DNA of 64,000 bases from Alloascoidea africana. Lineage: Eukaryota; Ascomycota; Alloascoideomycetes; Alloascoideales; Alloascoideaceae. The stretch spans positions 1-64,000 of the forward strand of contig JAKTTT010000082.1 of NCBI GenBank assembly GCA_030581615.1. Direction: 5' to 3'. A program made the translations under genes and the position numbers. Positions 1-10,415 of this stretch are shown piece by piece (positions within the stretch are counted from its first letter, which is position 1; every line of letters begins with the position of its first letter). Below the pieces are notes generated by a model. It made no database searches. It saw nothing but the letters and a program-made list of their open reading frames with translations, and was not told where the DNA came from.

Positions 1-3000
1 ACAATACCTTTGGATTCCTTTCACCATTAGTCTTGAACCAAGTCTCAACTTTGCTCAATGCTTCGATAGCTTCCTTCAGGTTTCCTTGTTTCAAAAACAC
101 TCTCCCAATATAGTATTTTTCATTCATCACCTCTTTGCTATCTTCACCATACTCATTCTTGAATCCCTCTAGCGCTTGCTTGTGGTACTCGGTAGCGGTC
201 ACAAAATCGCAAAGAGATGTACTAACTTCTCCTAGCCGAGAAAACAATTTGGTGATATTTCCGTATTCAAGTGACAGATCGTTCCTACTCGTTTGAAGAA
301 GCATCTCAAATTTATCCCGAGCCTCTCTATACTTTCCAAGCTTTTCTAGCGCAGAGGCAATTCCATAATTAGCATTGTAGATGTGCGGACCGTTGTCATC
401 ATAAGAGCTGTAGCCTCTAAAAGCCACTTCAAAACACTTCAACGCCGAAGAATATTGTCCGGATAAAAGTCTTACTTTGCCAATATCAACCAGAGTATGA
501 AAGACCCTAGGATTAACTGCCCCAAACCTCTTCTTTCGTCCTTCCAGAACCTTATTCAAAACAGCTAGAGCGTTGATATAATCTCCCTTGACAGTATAAT
601 AGCGACCCAACAACGATTGTGCTTGCAATGTATCTTTGTGAAACTCTCCCAGTTTAGTCTCGCTGAGACCAGACACTTCTTCATATATGCCTCCAGCACG
701 ATTCAGTTCTCCGAGTTGCTCATAGACTCTGCCAATGTGCAATCTAGTGATGAAAGTTTCTGGTGCACGATCCCCATACTTGGCTTTTCTCCTCTTCAGA
801 GCAGTTTTCAAATACGATAATGCTTTCTTGTATTCTCTGTTGCTTTCATGAATCAAACCTAGGTTCTCTAATGTCTGTAACGAATCCTCATGATCATTCC
901 CAAGAACCTTCTCGCGTCCATCCAGTGCGCGCTGGCAGGTATCCAAGGCTTTACCATACTCGCCAAGCAGTCGGTAACACCGAGAGATACTGTCCAGAGA
1001 AGATAGCGTCTTCTGGTTCTCAGGTCCAAAAATCCGGTTATAACCTTTAGACGCTTCAAGAAATAAATCTCGAGCTCTATCGTAATCAGCAATTTCCCAG
1101 TGTAATTTTCCATTGCCATTGATGAGATCATAGATCAAACTATCGTTTTTGTCAAGGGCTTTTATGCTCTGGGGAATGAAATGGTCATACAATTCCCTCG
1201 CATCCTCTAAATACCCTGTTTTCAAAATAATCGCGGCGATCTTGACCACACAGTCTAGAACGACACGATCATTTGTGTCAGCAAATTGTTCCATAATCAT
1301 GTTTTTCACCTTTAACAAATGTTCTCCGATGCCTTTCCAGTATTCAATAACAGGCTCAGAATCCAAGTCTTTTTCAACAACGTAAGCGTTGGCAAAAATC
1401 ATCAAGATTCTTCGCATATTCAGATCTCTTTCTGCCTCAGACATTCTTGAGTAGAGCCAATTGTGGACTAGCTTGAATATTCTCAACCTATCCTCAGAAA
1501 CAGATACCAGAGAGAGCTTTCCGAGACCATGAATTGCATTGTCATATTCCTCTCTATCAGCTAACCAGGGAAGCACCACAGATCCATACTTTAGCAACAA
1601 GTCGCGTGGGATGTTTTCGTTAACCAGAAAGGCGCAAAGATCAAATAGCTCCCTGCTGTGCTGACTCAGGCCGTTATATGAAAGCTGAAATGTCAGATCG
1701 ATAGTATCTACTCTCCCCCCATCTATCGACCTGTTAAAAATGTGATCCAGATTCTCTTTAATTCTATCGTAATAGAGCTTTAGTGACAATTGACTTTCAA
1801 AGATATAAGTACCTGCGACAACCAGTGCCATTGGGTGGTTGTAAACTTTTTTGCAAATCAGCGTTGCATTTTCCAGTTCTTCTCCTTCAACTTTCTTTTT
1901 TAGAGCTGTGTGCAAAAGTAGCTTTAAGGCAGCTGTATCGCCCAGCTCTCCAACAGTTATCTGCTTTCCCTTCCCCAAGTATCCCTGCCGGTTTCTTGTG
2001 GTTGCGATTATATGCCCCCATGCTGTGTTTGGAATAACGTCGCTAAAATCCTGAAAGTTCTCATCATCCATATTATCGAGAATGACAAGCCATTTTTTGT
2101 TCAACTGGTTTGAAAGCCAGTTGAATACTGCTCTCCAAATGTCCTTTTCTTCTAGAGCATACTCTTCTCTCCTTCTGAATATGGCCCCGATAACATCCAA
2201 TGGGTTTCGATTTGATGAAAACTCCTCCACTAGACTCAATCTGCCTTCTGAATTCACAAGTCTGGGATTTCCAAACAGCCGGCCAATATCAGTATAGTTA
2301 TCATGTTCTAGTAGGGGAATGTAGAAATCCACAAGTGATTGCAGTATATCGGTTATGCTCCTCGTGGCACTGGCTTTGTCATTAGCGTCAATCCAAAGGA
2401 CTGAGTGGTAGTAATCAGAATGCCTAAAGGCATACTCAAGCGCAATTTGAAGTTTTCCAATCCCGCCAATGCCTCTCAGGACAACGACTTTACGACCAAC
2501 ATCCTTTCCACCTTTTGTGTTGACGATCCCAAACTCTTCATTAATCTCGTGAAGGATATCCATGCGTCCACTAAAGTTCACGTTCCTACTAAACTTGAAC
2601 AGATTTCCGGCATTGAAACACTCATTCCACTGTTTCGGGCCCTCTGGCTTTGTGGCTCTGGAGTCCATAAATTCAACAAACGCAGCGAGATGTGTTTTTG
2701 ACTGGTCGACCAGGGTCGACAATGTTTCCTTATCGCTACCGGCCCATTTTATAGTTTGTAGAAAGTTTCCACTCCCATTTGGATCATCATTTTCGTCTTG
2801 TTCTTTAATGACACCGATCTGTTCGTTGCAATACTTGAGAAATAATACATTTGCCTTTTTACTCCGAGTATCTATTGGTTTCAGTAGCTCTATAGCCATC
2901 TCTTGGCTTTTTGGATCGAGATTATCGATTCGCTCTTGATATTCTTGTAGCTGGAAGAATATGTATCTATACTCTGTGAGATAGTCCACCAGAAACTCAT

Positions 3001-3097
3001 CTTTTTGCCTTCCATCTTTTATCTTGCTATCCAGATGGTTGTATCCATCGATAACCAGCCTGATAAGCTCTGTCAGATTAACACTTAACGCTGCCAT
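1..3097 (-). CDS. NLR-like STAND NTPase: helical N-domain, NB-ARC, TPR (3'-partial)
   Basis: The reading frame is open from an ATG at 3097 to the left edge, at least 1032 residues with no stop and no intron needed. Residues 1-150 form an all-helical domain ending in a KW...KET...L pattern, as in N-terminal domains of fungal STAND proteins (HeLo-like/SesA-type; this assignment is tentative). Then comes an NB-ARC-type ATPase with Walker A GIGGIGKL (209-216) and Walker B LVILDN (Asp about 341). From about residue 650 to the edge there are repeated TPR units of the kinesin-light-chain/NB-ARC type (ALSYL.TAL, ALDTCQRAL, ALKCFEVAF). In filamentous fungi such proteins act in non-self recognition and cell death; the role here is unknown. 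The Walker A Ser/Thr is replaced by Leu. The C-terminus is outside the window. Confidence 0.85.
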   Translation of the reverse strand, partial: MAALSVNLTELIRLVIDGYNHLDSKIKDGRQKDEFLVDYLTEYRYIFFQLQEYQERIDNLDPKSQEMAIELLKPIDTRSKKANVLFLKYCNEQIGVIKEQDENDDPNGSGNFLQTIKWAGSDKETLSTLVDQSKTHLAAFVEFMDSRATKPEGPKQWNECFNAGNLFKFSRNVNFSGRMDILHEINEEFGIVNTKGGKDVGRKVVVLRGIGGIGKLQIALEYAFRHSDYYHSVLWIDANDKASATRSITDILQSLVDFYIPLLEHDNYTDIGRLFGNPRLVNSEGRLSLVEEFSSNRNPLDVIGAIFRRREEYALEEKDIWRAVFNWLSNQLNKKWLVILDNMDDENFQDFSDVIPNTAWGHIIATTRNRQGYLGKGKQITVGELGDTAALKLLLHTALKKKVEGEELENATLICKKVYNHPMALVVAGTYIFESQLSLKLYYDRIKENLDHIFNRSIDGGRVDTIDLTFQLSYNGLSQHSRELFDLCAFLVNENIPRDLLLKYGSVVLPWLADREEYDNAIHGLGKLSLVSVSEDRLRIFKLVHNWLYSRMSEAERDLNMRRILMIFANAYVVEKDLDSEPVIEYWKGIGEHLLKVKNMIMEQFADTNDRVVLDCVVKIAAIILKTGYLEDARELYDHFIPQSIKALDKNDSLIYDLINGNGKLHWEIADYDRARDLFLEASKGYNRIFGPENQKTLSSLDSISRCYRLLGEYGKALDTCQRALDGREKVLGNDHEDSLQTLENLGLIHESNREYKKALSYLKTALKRRKAKYGDRAPETFITRLHIGRVYEQLGELNRAGGIYEEVSGLSETKLGEFHKDTLQAQSLLGRYYTVKGDYINALAVLNKVLEGRKKRFGAVNPRVFHTLVDIGKVRLLSGQYSSALKCFEVAFRGYSSYDDNGPHIYNANYGIASALEKLGKYREARDKFEMLLQTSRNDLSLEYGNITKLFSRLGEVSTSLCDFVTATEYHKQALEGFKNEYGEDSKEVMNEKYYIGRVFLKQGNLKEAIEALSKVETWFKTNGERNPKVL

Positions 3098-4320
3098 TTC
3101 TGTGGCTAGAAAACAGATGCTTAATAAACAGGGTTCTTCGGATGGTTTCGAGAGACGATGCTGGGGAAACCGAGTCTTTTTATAATAGATCGTGGCTTCA
3201 TCTGGCTAACTGACCTTTGGACAACATTAATGAGAAATGGCCCGTAAATATTAAATACCAGGCTTGAGAGTAGAGCCTGTTTGGATATTCGCCAGATAAT
3301 TTCTCTCACAATTAGTTGTTTCCCATTCTCTGAATCGCACTTAGAGCCCAAAAAGTTTTCTAAATATCACTAATTACAAGTAACCTTGTCACTTGGAGAT
3401 CCACAACAGTAGGTCACATTCCTAATGAGGTGGTTCCTATTACACAAACTTGTGATCTTACAGATCGGCCACAGATCTGCGTCTAGCGGCGTTAGGTGAA
3501 TTATAATTCTCCGACAAATCTGAGTCAAGAAATGCTCCATTCCGACATAGATGAACCCCCCGATCCTCTGGTTCATGCGTGGTCCCCGTTTTTTGTCCTC
3601 GATGTACATTTATCCTGCTTACTCTTACGCCAGATGAGACAATGAAAACGGTTTTAGATAATCCAGCCATGCTATCATATGGAATGAAGATTTCGTGTTC
3701 TCCTCCGACCGCCACGAATAGATTGGTAGGATAACAGTACATCTGACAGAGGCTGAATTTCGTACACATGGACACATAATCATCGCCATCTCTTTAATCA
3801 TTCATGAATAGTGTCTGCATCAGTTTGACCAAGGCAATGACCAAGGTCATTCTCCATGTTGGAGTAGACGGAAGCGTGGCGCCAATCCTCAGCCTTTTAT
3901 AAGAGCCGACCTGGGGTCACAAACCGTTTGGTTTACTTCGAGAAGGCTCCCACAACATTTCTTTTGTTATTAATAGACTGTGTGAATAGGCACCTCTGGA
4001 TCAGTGTGATGCCCATTCCCATGACCATGGGAATATATACTCAATTGAAAAGTTTAGGTCAAGTTTAGGTCATGCTCTGTCACACGCACCAAGAGCAGGC
4101 CCGTTAGAGTTGACTGTGAGCGCCATGGTGGCAAGTATGAATGATCTTCCAGGTCTGATGTTGGCGGTTCTTCATGTTCAAAACGGCCCACATGTGTGCT
4201 GTCAGTTACGCGTCAATCCCTGGTTTACGCGCATGCAAGCCATTTTTTCTGCCTCGTCATCAGGAACTTTTCTCTGTCTTTAACATTCTCTGATTTGAGA
4301 TTCGTCGTCGATAAACAACC
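3098..4320. promoter_or_regulatory. Divergent spacer between the NLR-like gene and EFB1
   Basis: About 1.2 kb with no convincing gene on either strand. It must hold the promoters of both divergent genes. The only structure noted is a perfect tandem 11-mer (aagtttaggtc) about 250 bases before the eEF1B start and one ACGCGT at about 4207. Confidence 0.5.
4050..4071. repeat. Tandem 11-mer, two perfect copies
   Basis: aagtttaggtc occurs at 4050-4060 and again at 4061-4071, about 250 bases upstream of the eEF1B-alpha start. It may be a paired factor site, but no known factor is assigned. Confidence 0.6.
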
Positions 4321-5276
4321 ATGGGATTTGGAGATTTTTCTACCGCTGAGGGTACGATAATTGCGAGGATCCGAGTCCTTTATTGGAACATTCTGGTGAT
4401 GTAGATCAGCACTAACTTCCTGTAGCAATTTCTGCTCTGAACACTTTCCTTGCTGACAAGAGCTACATTTCTGGGTACGTCTATACCCCCTTTTTCTTGC
4501 TGTTTTTTTCAAAATTGTTTCTCCTGAGTGTGCATGATTCCAGAGGAGACCCATTCGAGCATTTTTTTGGTGTCTTCTAATGGGCATTTCAGTTACGCTT
4601 GCTAGTTGCTTTGTTGGAACGTTTAACTCCAATCTGATCTGGCCGACAAAAGTTTGGAAGGTTCACTAATGCTTTAAACCATAGGACTGAGGCATCTCAA
4701 GCCGACGTTGCAGTATACAAGGCTTTCCAAAAGCAGTACCCTCAATTCTCACGTTGGTTCAACCACATTGCTTCCTTCACTGAGGATTTTGATTCCCTCC
4801 CTGGTGATGCATCTGCGTCTGCTGACTCCTATGGTCCTCAATCAAAGACCGCTGCTGCCCCAGCCGCTGCCGCAGAGGAAGAGGATGACGATGATGATGT
4901 TGATCTCTTTGGCTCCGATGATGACGAAGTTGACGAGGAGGCTGAAAAGTTGAAGCAGCAAAGATTGGCCGAGTACGCCGCAAGAAAGGCTGCCAAACCC
5001 AAGGCCGCTGCCAAGACTATGGTGACTTTGGAGATCAAGCCATGGGATGACGAGACAGACTTGGAAGAGCTTCTTGCCAATGTGAAGAGTATCGAGAAGG
5101 AAGGTCTTGTCTGGGGTGGCCACCAATGGATCCCAGTTGGCTTTGGTATCAAGAAGCTCCAGATCAACGTTGTTGTGGAAGACGACAAGGTTTCTATCGA
5201 TGACCTACAGCAGTCCATCGAGGAAGACGAAGACCACGTTCAATCCACGGACATTGCCGCCATGGCCAAGTTGTAA
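4321..5276 (+). CDS. EFB1: Translation elongation factor eEF1B alpha (EF-1 beta), three exons
   Basis: This is the guanine nucleotide exchange factor that reloads eEF1A with GTP during elongation. Exons are 4321-4351, 4426-4474 and 4685-5276; introns run GTACGA...TAG and GTACGT...TAG, each with an ACTAA branch point close to the acceptor. The spliced protein starts MGFGDFSTAEA and keeps the N-terminal GST-C-like segment (SQADVAVYKAFQ, FSRWFNHIA), the acidic DDDVDLFGSDDDE linker, and the C-terminal exchange domain (VTLEIKPWDDETDLEEL, GFGIKKLQINVVVEDDKVS, ending DIAAMAKL). It matches the yeast family over its whole length (223 residues). Identity is close to certain. The short first exon was placed by frame and by the typical Ala-Leu-Asn-Phe-Leu continuation. 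Confidence 0.95.
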
Positions 5277-5447
5277 AAGATCTGGATCCTGTTTGTACAA
5301 TGTTCCTCCAGTTGTAACTGTATAGTTAACGCTCATAGTTTTCCACCTCCTGCTTTTTGGCATTTTGTAGGGTTGAACATCCGTGCACCCACAACACAGT
5401 CTCCATCAGATTGTCCAACTATTTGGTGCGATAGCACCAGAAGAGCA

Positions 5448-7058
5448 ATGATCAAATTAAAGCTGAAGCCCTCACGGGAGCCACCAGCTGCGTCTCCTAC
5501 AGCCGGCAAAGTTTCGAAAAAGAAAGCTGTTACGGGGAGTGCGAATGCAGCGAAGCGAGCATCGAAGGTAAAGTTGGTTGGCGCCCTTGGCTCGACGCCA
5601 AAAAATAAAGTGCAAAAGTCGGGAACTACAAAGTTGGCAATACCAAAACTGAAAGTAAAGCCTATATTAAAAGACAGAGATGGCAAGAGTGGAAAATCTG
5701 CCGGTAAGGTTAGCATAAAATTGAAACCGGTGAAGCCTGGGGTTCCTCGAATCCGTGTCAAGGCAGCCAGGCAGCCTGGACAAGGCTACGATTCTGAAGC
5801 ACCAGACCAGGAGGATGATCCTCTGATAGAAGAGGCAATCGTTTTCAGAATGCTTCCAGGGGCCGACTTGGATTACCTACGACAGAGCGTTGAGGATGGC
5901 GATTTCCGACACATTTCGATAAAGATGGTAGAACAGCGGAAAGGAATAGTAACTATTCATGGCAACAAGTACGCGGCAAAACTGGTCGATCTGCCTTGTA
6001 TAATAGAAGTACAAAAGTCCTTAGACAGAAAGAACTTGTACAAAAATTCGGACATTTGCCAGGCCTTGATCGTGGTCAGTCAGATACAGGACGAATCGGA
6101 GCTTAACGAGGTGCTGGGGAAACAAGAAGACGAAACACAGTATCCGCATGGAATCACGTCTCCTTTATACAACGTGAAGAAGCGGCGGTTTAGGAAAAGA
6201 TTGTCTAATAGGGTGATTGAGTCTGTTGAAGCAAAAGTGGATGAACTATTTAGGCTTGATGCTGAAGCGGAGCAGTCGCATTACGAGCTTGTGGATAACA
6301 GCACAGTTATGGGAGAAAGGGAGTCAGTGGCGCCTTCTAGCGACCAGGACACGCCGTTCGATATGTTGGGCATTACAGAGACGAATCTAGAGCTTGAACT
6401 GGATGAAGGAGAGCTTAGAGAAATGCAACAGTCGCGAGGAGAAAGTGGAGAAGGGATGGAAATGGAAATCGACCCAGACGACATTGATGATCTGGATTCT
6501 GAAATAGAGAAGGTACTGGGCGGAGGCATGGGCAATGGAAAGGGAAGCGAAGCGGAAGAGGAAGATGAGGATGAGGATGAGGATGAGGATGATGAGGACG
6601 ACGACGACGACGACGACGAGTCGCAAGACGAGGAGGATACGCGACGAGGCCTAGAGGTGGATGAAAAGAAGCAGCACTGCCAGCTGTTGAGAGAAGAGAT
6701 TAGTGAGCTGGAGGTCAAGATTCAAGAGAAGATGAGAGACGCGCAGCGAAGCGCGAACCCATTGGTGTACAGCCGCTACATCGGGGTCGTCAACAAGCTA
6801 CGGCAGGAGCTGGACATGAAGAAGCAGCGACTGAAGCATGTGGAGGGAGAGAATGGCAAGGCCGGAGAAGGAGAAGGGCAAAAGGCCAAGGGCGAAGACG
6901 GAGCGGACGAGCAGCCCGCGGCGGGAGCTGCTGGCACGGGGGCCAGCGGCCTGGGGCGGTCGACGCTGGACGTGGAGGACAACCACGAGCTGGACGACGA
7001 CGGGGATGACGAGGACGAGGACGAGGAAGAAGACGACGACTTTGGCGAGCTGTTCTAG
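5448..7058 (+). CDS. TAF7: TFIID subunit TAF7
   Basis: A TFIID component for RNA polymerase II initiation. Start chosen at ATG 5448 (MIKLKLKP), the first ATG of the frame; protein 536 residues. After a basic low-complexity N-terminus (residues 1-110) comes the conserved TAFII55 domain (about 120-290): EEAIVFRMLPG, IHGNKYAAKLVDLPCIIEV, YKNSDICQALIVV, YPHGITSPLYNVKKRRFRK. The second half is very acidic, with Asp/Glu runs around nucleotides 6555-6620, then a short coiled-coil segment (LLREEISELEVKIQEKM) and an acidic end. It follows EFB1 in tandem with a 170-base spacer. The domain layout matches yeast Taf7. Confidence 0.92.
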   Translation: MIKLKLKPSREPPAASPTAGKVSKKKAVTGSANAAKRASKVKLVGALGSTPKNKVQKSGTTKLAIPKLKVKPILKDRDGKSGKSAGKVSIKLKPVKPGVPRIRVKAARQPGQGYDSEAPDQEDDPLIEEAIVFRMLPGADLDYLRQSVEDGDFRHISIKMVEQRKGIVTIHGNKYAAKLVDLPCIIEVQKSLDRKNLYKNSDICQALIVVSQIQDESELNEVLGKQEDETQYPHGITSPLYNVKKRRFRKRLSNRVIESVEAKVDELFRLDAEAEQSHYELVDNSTVMGERESVAPSSDQDTPFDMLGITETNLELELDEGELREMQQSRGESGEGMEMEIDPDDIDDLDSEIEKVLGGGMGNGKGSEAEEEDEDEDEDEDDEDDDDDDDESQDEEDTRRGLEVDEKKQHCQLLREEISELEVKIQEKMRDAQRSANPLVYSRYIGVVNKLRQELDMKKQRLKHVEGENGKAGEGEGQKAKGEDGADEQPAAGAAGTGASGLGRSTLDVEDNHELDDDGDDEDEDEEEDDDFGELF

Positions 7059-7337
7059 CCGTTTGGTCTCTTGGCTAGTGAAATTTGGGCGGTACAAAGT
7101 GGCTTCAGTGCTACACCCCTTAACCTTCTCTTCGCGGGCAGTTTGCTGCTCGCCGGTGTTAGTTAGCTGTAGCCAGTAACTAGTGCTTTCTGGCAGTGCC
7201 TCCCTGCCTTCTGCCCTTTTGTCCTATATTCGCCAGCCTATGAGGGCCCCTAGACCTCCAACTCTCTCCGTCTCTGCTCGCTCGCTCGTCCCTGCCCCAA
7301 GGTCAAGGCTCTCCCTCTATCCGTGCCTCTTCTCGAA

Positions 7338-10300
7338 ATGCTGCTCGCCGGGCGTCTCTGGAGTTGGCACCTCTTCCACTCCCAATCTCATCTGGCTGTC
7401 ACCATCCCCGTGTTCATCCTGCTAAACGCTGTGCTGACCTCGGCAGCGCTCCTTCCTCCCCAGAAATGCACCGACATCAAGGAGATGAACGAGTGGATCC
7501 AATTCTCGGATCCGGTTGCCGCTGAGTACAACACCACTGGCCGAAACATCAGCTATCGGATACAGGGGAAAGTTCTTGAGGACATTATAGATCTCAACTC
7601 GACCTCCAACCTCTTCACAACGCTACGTGTGCGATCCACCGCGCTTAGCCATGTCATTATCGATAAGAATATACGCTTTTGCGACCATCTGGTTGGCGAT
7701 TCTCAATGCCCCTTGCAAAAAGACGAAGAAGTTGTGCTGTCTTTCTCCGTTCCTCTGACTTCAGACTATCAAATGCTCTCCATAGGAACACGATTCTTAC
7801 TCCTGTCTCCATCAGACCCTTCTTCTTACATCGGATGTGTAAACACACAGGCAACCCCCCAGCTTAAACTCTTTGTTGTCTATATTATCCTGGCATCAAC
7901 GGCCGCTATTTTTGTGATGCTGTTTCTGGTCAATATATGTGGCATCCTCTTCTCGTCTTTATCCTTCACCCGAAACATCTTTTTGCTGGGTGCCAGCACA
8001 ATGGGGAATACAGAGCTCATTAGACTCGTCACTCCCGGAATCACAGAGTTTATTAGATACCTCCAGTTTGCCTTCTTCATGGGCGGATTGAGCCTTGATT
8101 ACCCCGGCTTTGTACAGCCGGCACTGGCATGTTTTGGGTGGTCTGTGTGCATGGTCCCAAACATGTTCAACAAGATGAAATGGCAAAACGTTTCCGAAAA
8201 CCTTTATGAAATGTACCCCGATGCTGGCCTCCCTCAACTTTTAAACTACGTGTGGAATGTGCCTATCAGAAACGTATGGCCCAATTTTATGGCTGGGTTG
8301 CTTATTGTAACTGCAGTTGTTGTCGTTCTGGGTCAACTGTGTATCTCTTTTTTCTGGTTTACAAAGAGGAAAGATCGAAATGCAACTCTAAGTCTTTTGA
8401 TGAAAGACATTTGCTTTTCAGGCGGTCTTATAATCCGCGTTTTTTACCAATTGATGGCCTTTCCTCTCATAACTCTGATTTTCTTTGAGCTCACCTTTGC
8501 ATCGTTCAAAAGCAACCCAGAACGCAATTCAAAGACATACTGGTCGGCTTTATCAATCATTGTTTTGTTTGTTTGGATCGCCTTGGTTTTCTGGTTCATG
8601 TTTCGCTACCTGTTTTCACCTTTACGGCGATATGAACTAACAAACACAATCAACATCATCCTTCTCTGGAGCACCCTGTACAACCTTTACAGAGAAGACG
8701 CCAAATTTTTTGGAATAGTAGAACTAGGGTTTGTGTTTTTCAAAGGTCTTATTATAGGAAGCGCCCACAAATCTGGCGTTGCCCAAATCGTCTTACTAAC
8801 GATTCTGGAGATCATTTACATGTCCCTTTTACTCAAGTCTCGGCCATACCACAACAGAACAAGTATGAACCTGATAAATTTTGTCCTCTCCTTGTCAAGA
8901 TTGGTTGTCACACTTTTAAACATTGCCTTTATACCGTCTCTCGATCTCTCCTTGAATAACCGTTCCTTCACGGCTTATGCAGTTTTGATAATCCATGCAG
9001 TCGTAATCGTCATGATCTTTCTGCTGCATGTAATCCAGCTGATTGTTGAAATGTTTTTCATCAAATTCTCCGATTCAAATTCAAGGTTGGGAAGATGGAA
9101 CACCGGGAAATCAAGCCCCGGAGACGCGTTAGAACTACAGCGACTAACAGGTAAACGCGGTGATTCCTATGATCCGTTTCTCTCTAACCGAACATCAAAG
9201 TTTGATGCATCTTCGGAGCTACTTGGAGCCAGATTTAGTTCCTATGACTATCCTTCCAGCCCTTTGGATGCTTCTACAATTCATTCATCCTCAAAGTTGC
9301 TGGATTCGTCTGGCGCAACTCGGAACTTTTATAGAAAGCCTAGAGAGGCTTTACTAAAACCACAAAAGCACGGAGAAGAAAACAATTCCAACTTTAGATA
9401 CTCTAGGACTACTTCGTCGGTTCTGGGAGAAGAGTTTGACCCAACCTCTACAACTGATGACGATGAGGATGGAGTCTCGCCAGTTTCCAGATCTAGGCGA
9501 AAGTCTTCGCTGGGGACCTCAGGTGCATTCAAATACTCTCCAACAGAACGAGATATCGACCAAGGTAACCCGTTTGGCCATGGCCATTTCCGCACAGAGA
9601 GTAACACAAACATGCCTCAAAACACATGGAGCACATTAGGAGGCTTATGGAAACCCAAAAATATAGACTATTCAACACGAGAGGGTGATATGAATTTTAA
9701 AGGAATGCGTTCTGCAAATGCAGATCCCGAGCTGGTGGAACTATGGGAGAGACAGGGATTAATGTCTCCGAATAACCAGAGAAGTGGGGGTTCGAATGGC
9801 AAGAAGCGGGACTACAATCTGTTGTCGTCAGAATCGGCAGAGTCTAGGCTTATCAATGGAAACAACTATAATGTGGTGCAGCATTCAAGTACCGTGGGCA
9901 AGAGCCCTCAATCTGTAGTGGGAGCAGTGAAAGACTTGATACTTGGAAAATTTGGAAGACGGGAACAGGAATCAAAGCAAAAGCCCTCTTCAGGATTTGA
10001 GGTTGTACGTCCTAAACGCTTGCTTGTTAATACCCAAGTTCCCAAGCCCAGTTTAAACGCAGAGCTGGCCAACACTGTGAATACTCACACAAGGACGGCT
10101 AGTCGGACCAAGAAGAGTAGTAGTCCAGAATCCAGATCAGATGAATTTCTATTCGCCGCTCATCAGAAATCAAACAGCTCCAAATCAGATGACTTTGTTT
10201 TCGTTCCAGGGAACGAGACCAAGAGTCCTCAATCGGAGGACTTTAATTTTGTTGATGTCCCTAAAAATAGGAGTTCTAAAGCAAAATCAAAATCAAAGTT

Positions 10301-10415
10301 TTCCGATGAAGAAGATTTTGTATTTGCCAGTCCTGAAAGCGGCCATTCGAGAGACAATAACCATACGAAAAGTACCAAAAATGACGCCTTTGTGTTTGAG
10401 GTTGGTAACCAGTAG
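7338..10415 (+). CDS. FLC/TRP-like membrane protein with ML-like lumenal domain
   Basis: Start at ATG 7338, giving 1025 residues with a signal peptide (VTIPVFILLNAVLTSAALL). A cysteine-containing ML-like lumenal domain (about 35-175; CTDIKEMNEW, RFCDHLVGDSQCPL) is followed by about nine membrane segments up to residue 570 (FVVYIILASTAAIFVMLFLV and later). This is the fungal TRP-like family of the Flc1-3 and YOR365C proteins, linked to ER/vacuole calcium and wall maintenance; which member it matches is unclear. A cytosolic tail of about 450 residues is Ser/Arg-rich and ends with five spaced [DE]xFxF motifs. The 7059-7337 leader is CT-rich and holds no gene. Confidence 0.85.
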   Translation: MLLAGRLWSWHLFHSQSHLAVTIPVFILLNAVLTSAALLPPQKCTDIKEMNEWIQFSDPVAAEYNTTGRNISYRIQGKVLEDIIDLNSTSNLFTTLRVRSTALSHVIIDKNIRFCDHLVGDSQCPLQKDEEVVLSFSVPLTSDYQMLSIGTRFLLLSPSDPSSYIGCVNTQATPQLKLFVVYIILASTAAIFVMLFLVNICGILFSSLSFTRNIFLLGASTMGNTELIRLVTPGITEFIRYLQFAFFMGGLSLDYPGFVQPALACFGWSVCMVPNMFNKMKWQNVSENLYEMYPDAGLPQLLNYVWNVPIRNVWPNFMAGLLIVTAVVVVLGQLCISFFWFTKRKDRNATLSLLMKDICFSGGLIIRVFYQLMAFPLITLIFFELTFASFKSNPERNSKTYWSALSIIVLFVWIALVFWFMFRYLFSPLRRYELTNTINIILLWSTLYNLYREDAKFFGIVELGFVFFKGLIIGSAHKSGVAQIVLLTILEIIYMSLLLKSRPYHNRTSMNLINFVLSLSRLVVTLLNIAFIPSLDLSLNNRSFTAYAVLIIHAVVIVMIFLLHVIQLIVEMFFIKFSDSNSRLGRWNTGKSSPGDALELQRLTGKRGDSYDPFLSNRTSKFDASSELLGARFSSYDYPSSPLDASTIHSSSKLLDSSGATRNFYRKPREALLKPQKHGEENNSNFRYSRTTSSVLGEEFDPTSTTDDDEDGVSPVSRSRRKSSLGTSGAFKYSPTERDIDQGNPFGHGHFRTESNTNMPQNTWSTLGGLWKPKNIDYSTREGDMNFKGMRSANADPELVELWERQGLMSPNNQRSGGSNGKKRDYNLLSSESAESRLINGNNYNVVQHSSTVGKSPQSVVGAVKDLILGKFGRREQESKQKPSSGFEVVRPKRLLVNTQVPKPSLNAELANTVNTHTRTASRTKKSSSPESRSDEFLFAAHQKSNSSKSDDFVFVPGNETKSPQSEDFNFVDVPKNRSSKAKSKSKFSDEEDFVFASPESGHSRDNNHTKSTKNDAFVFEVGNQ

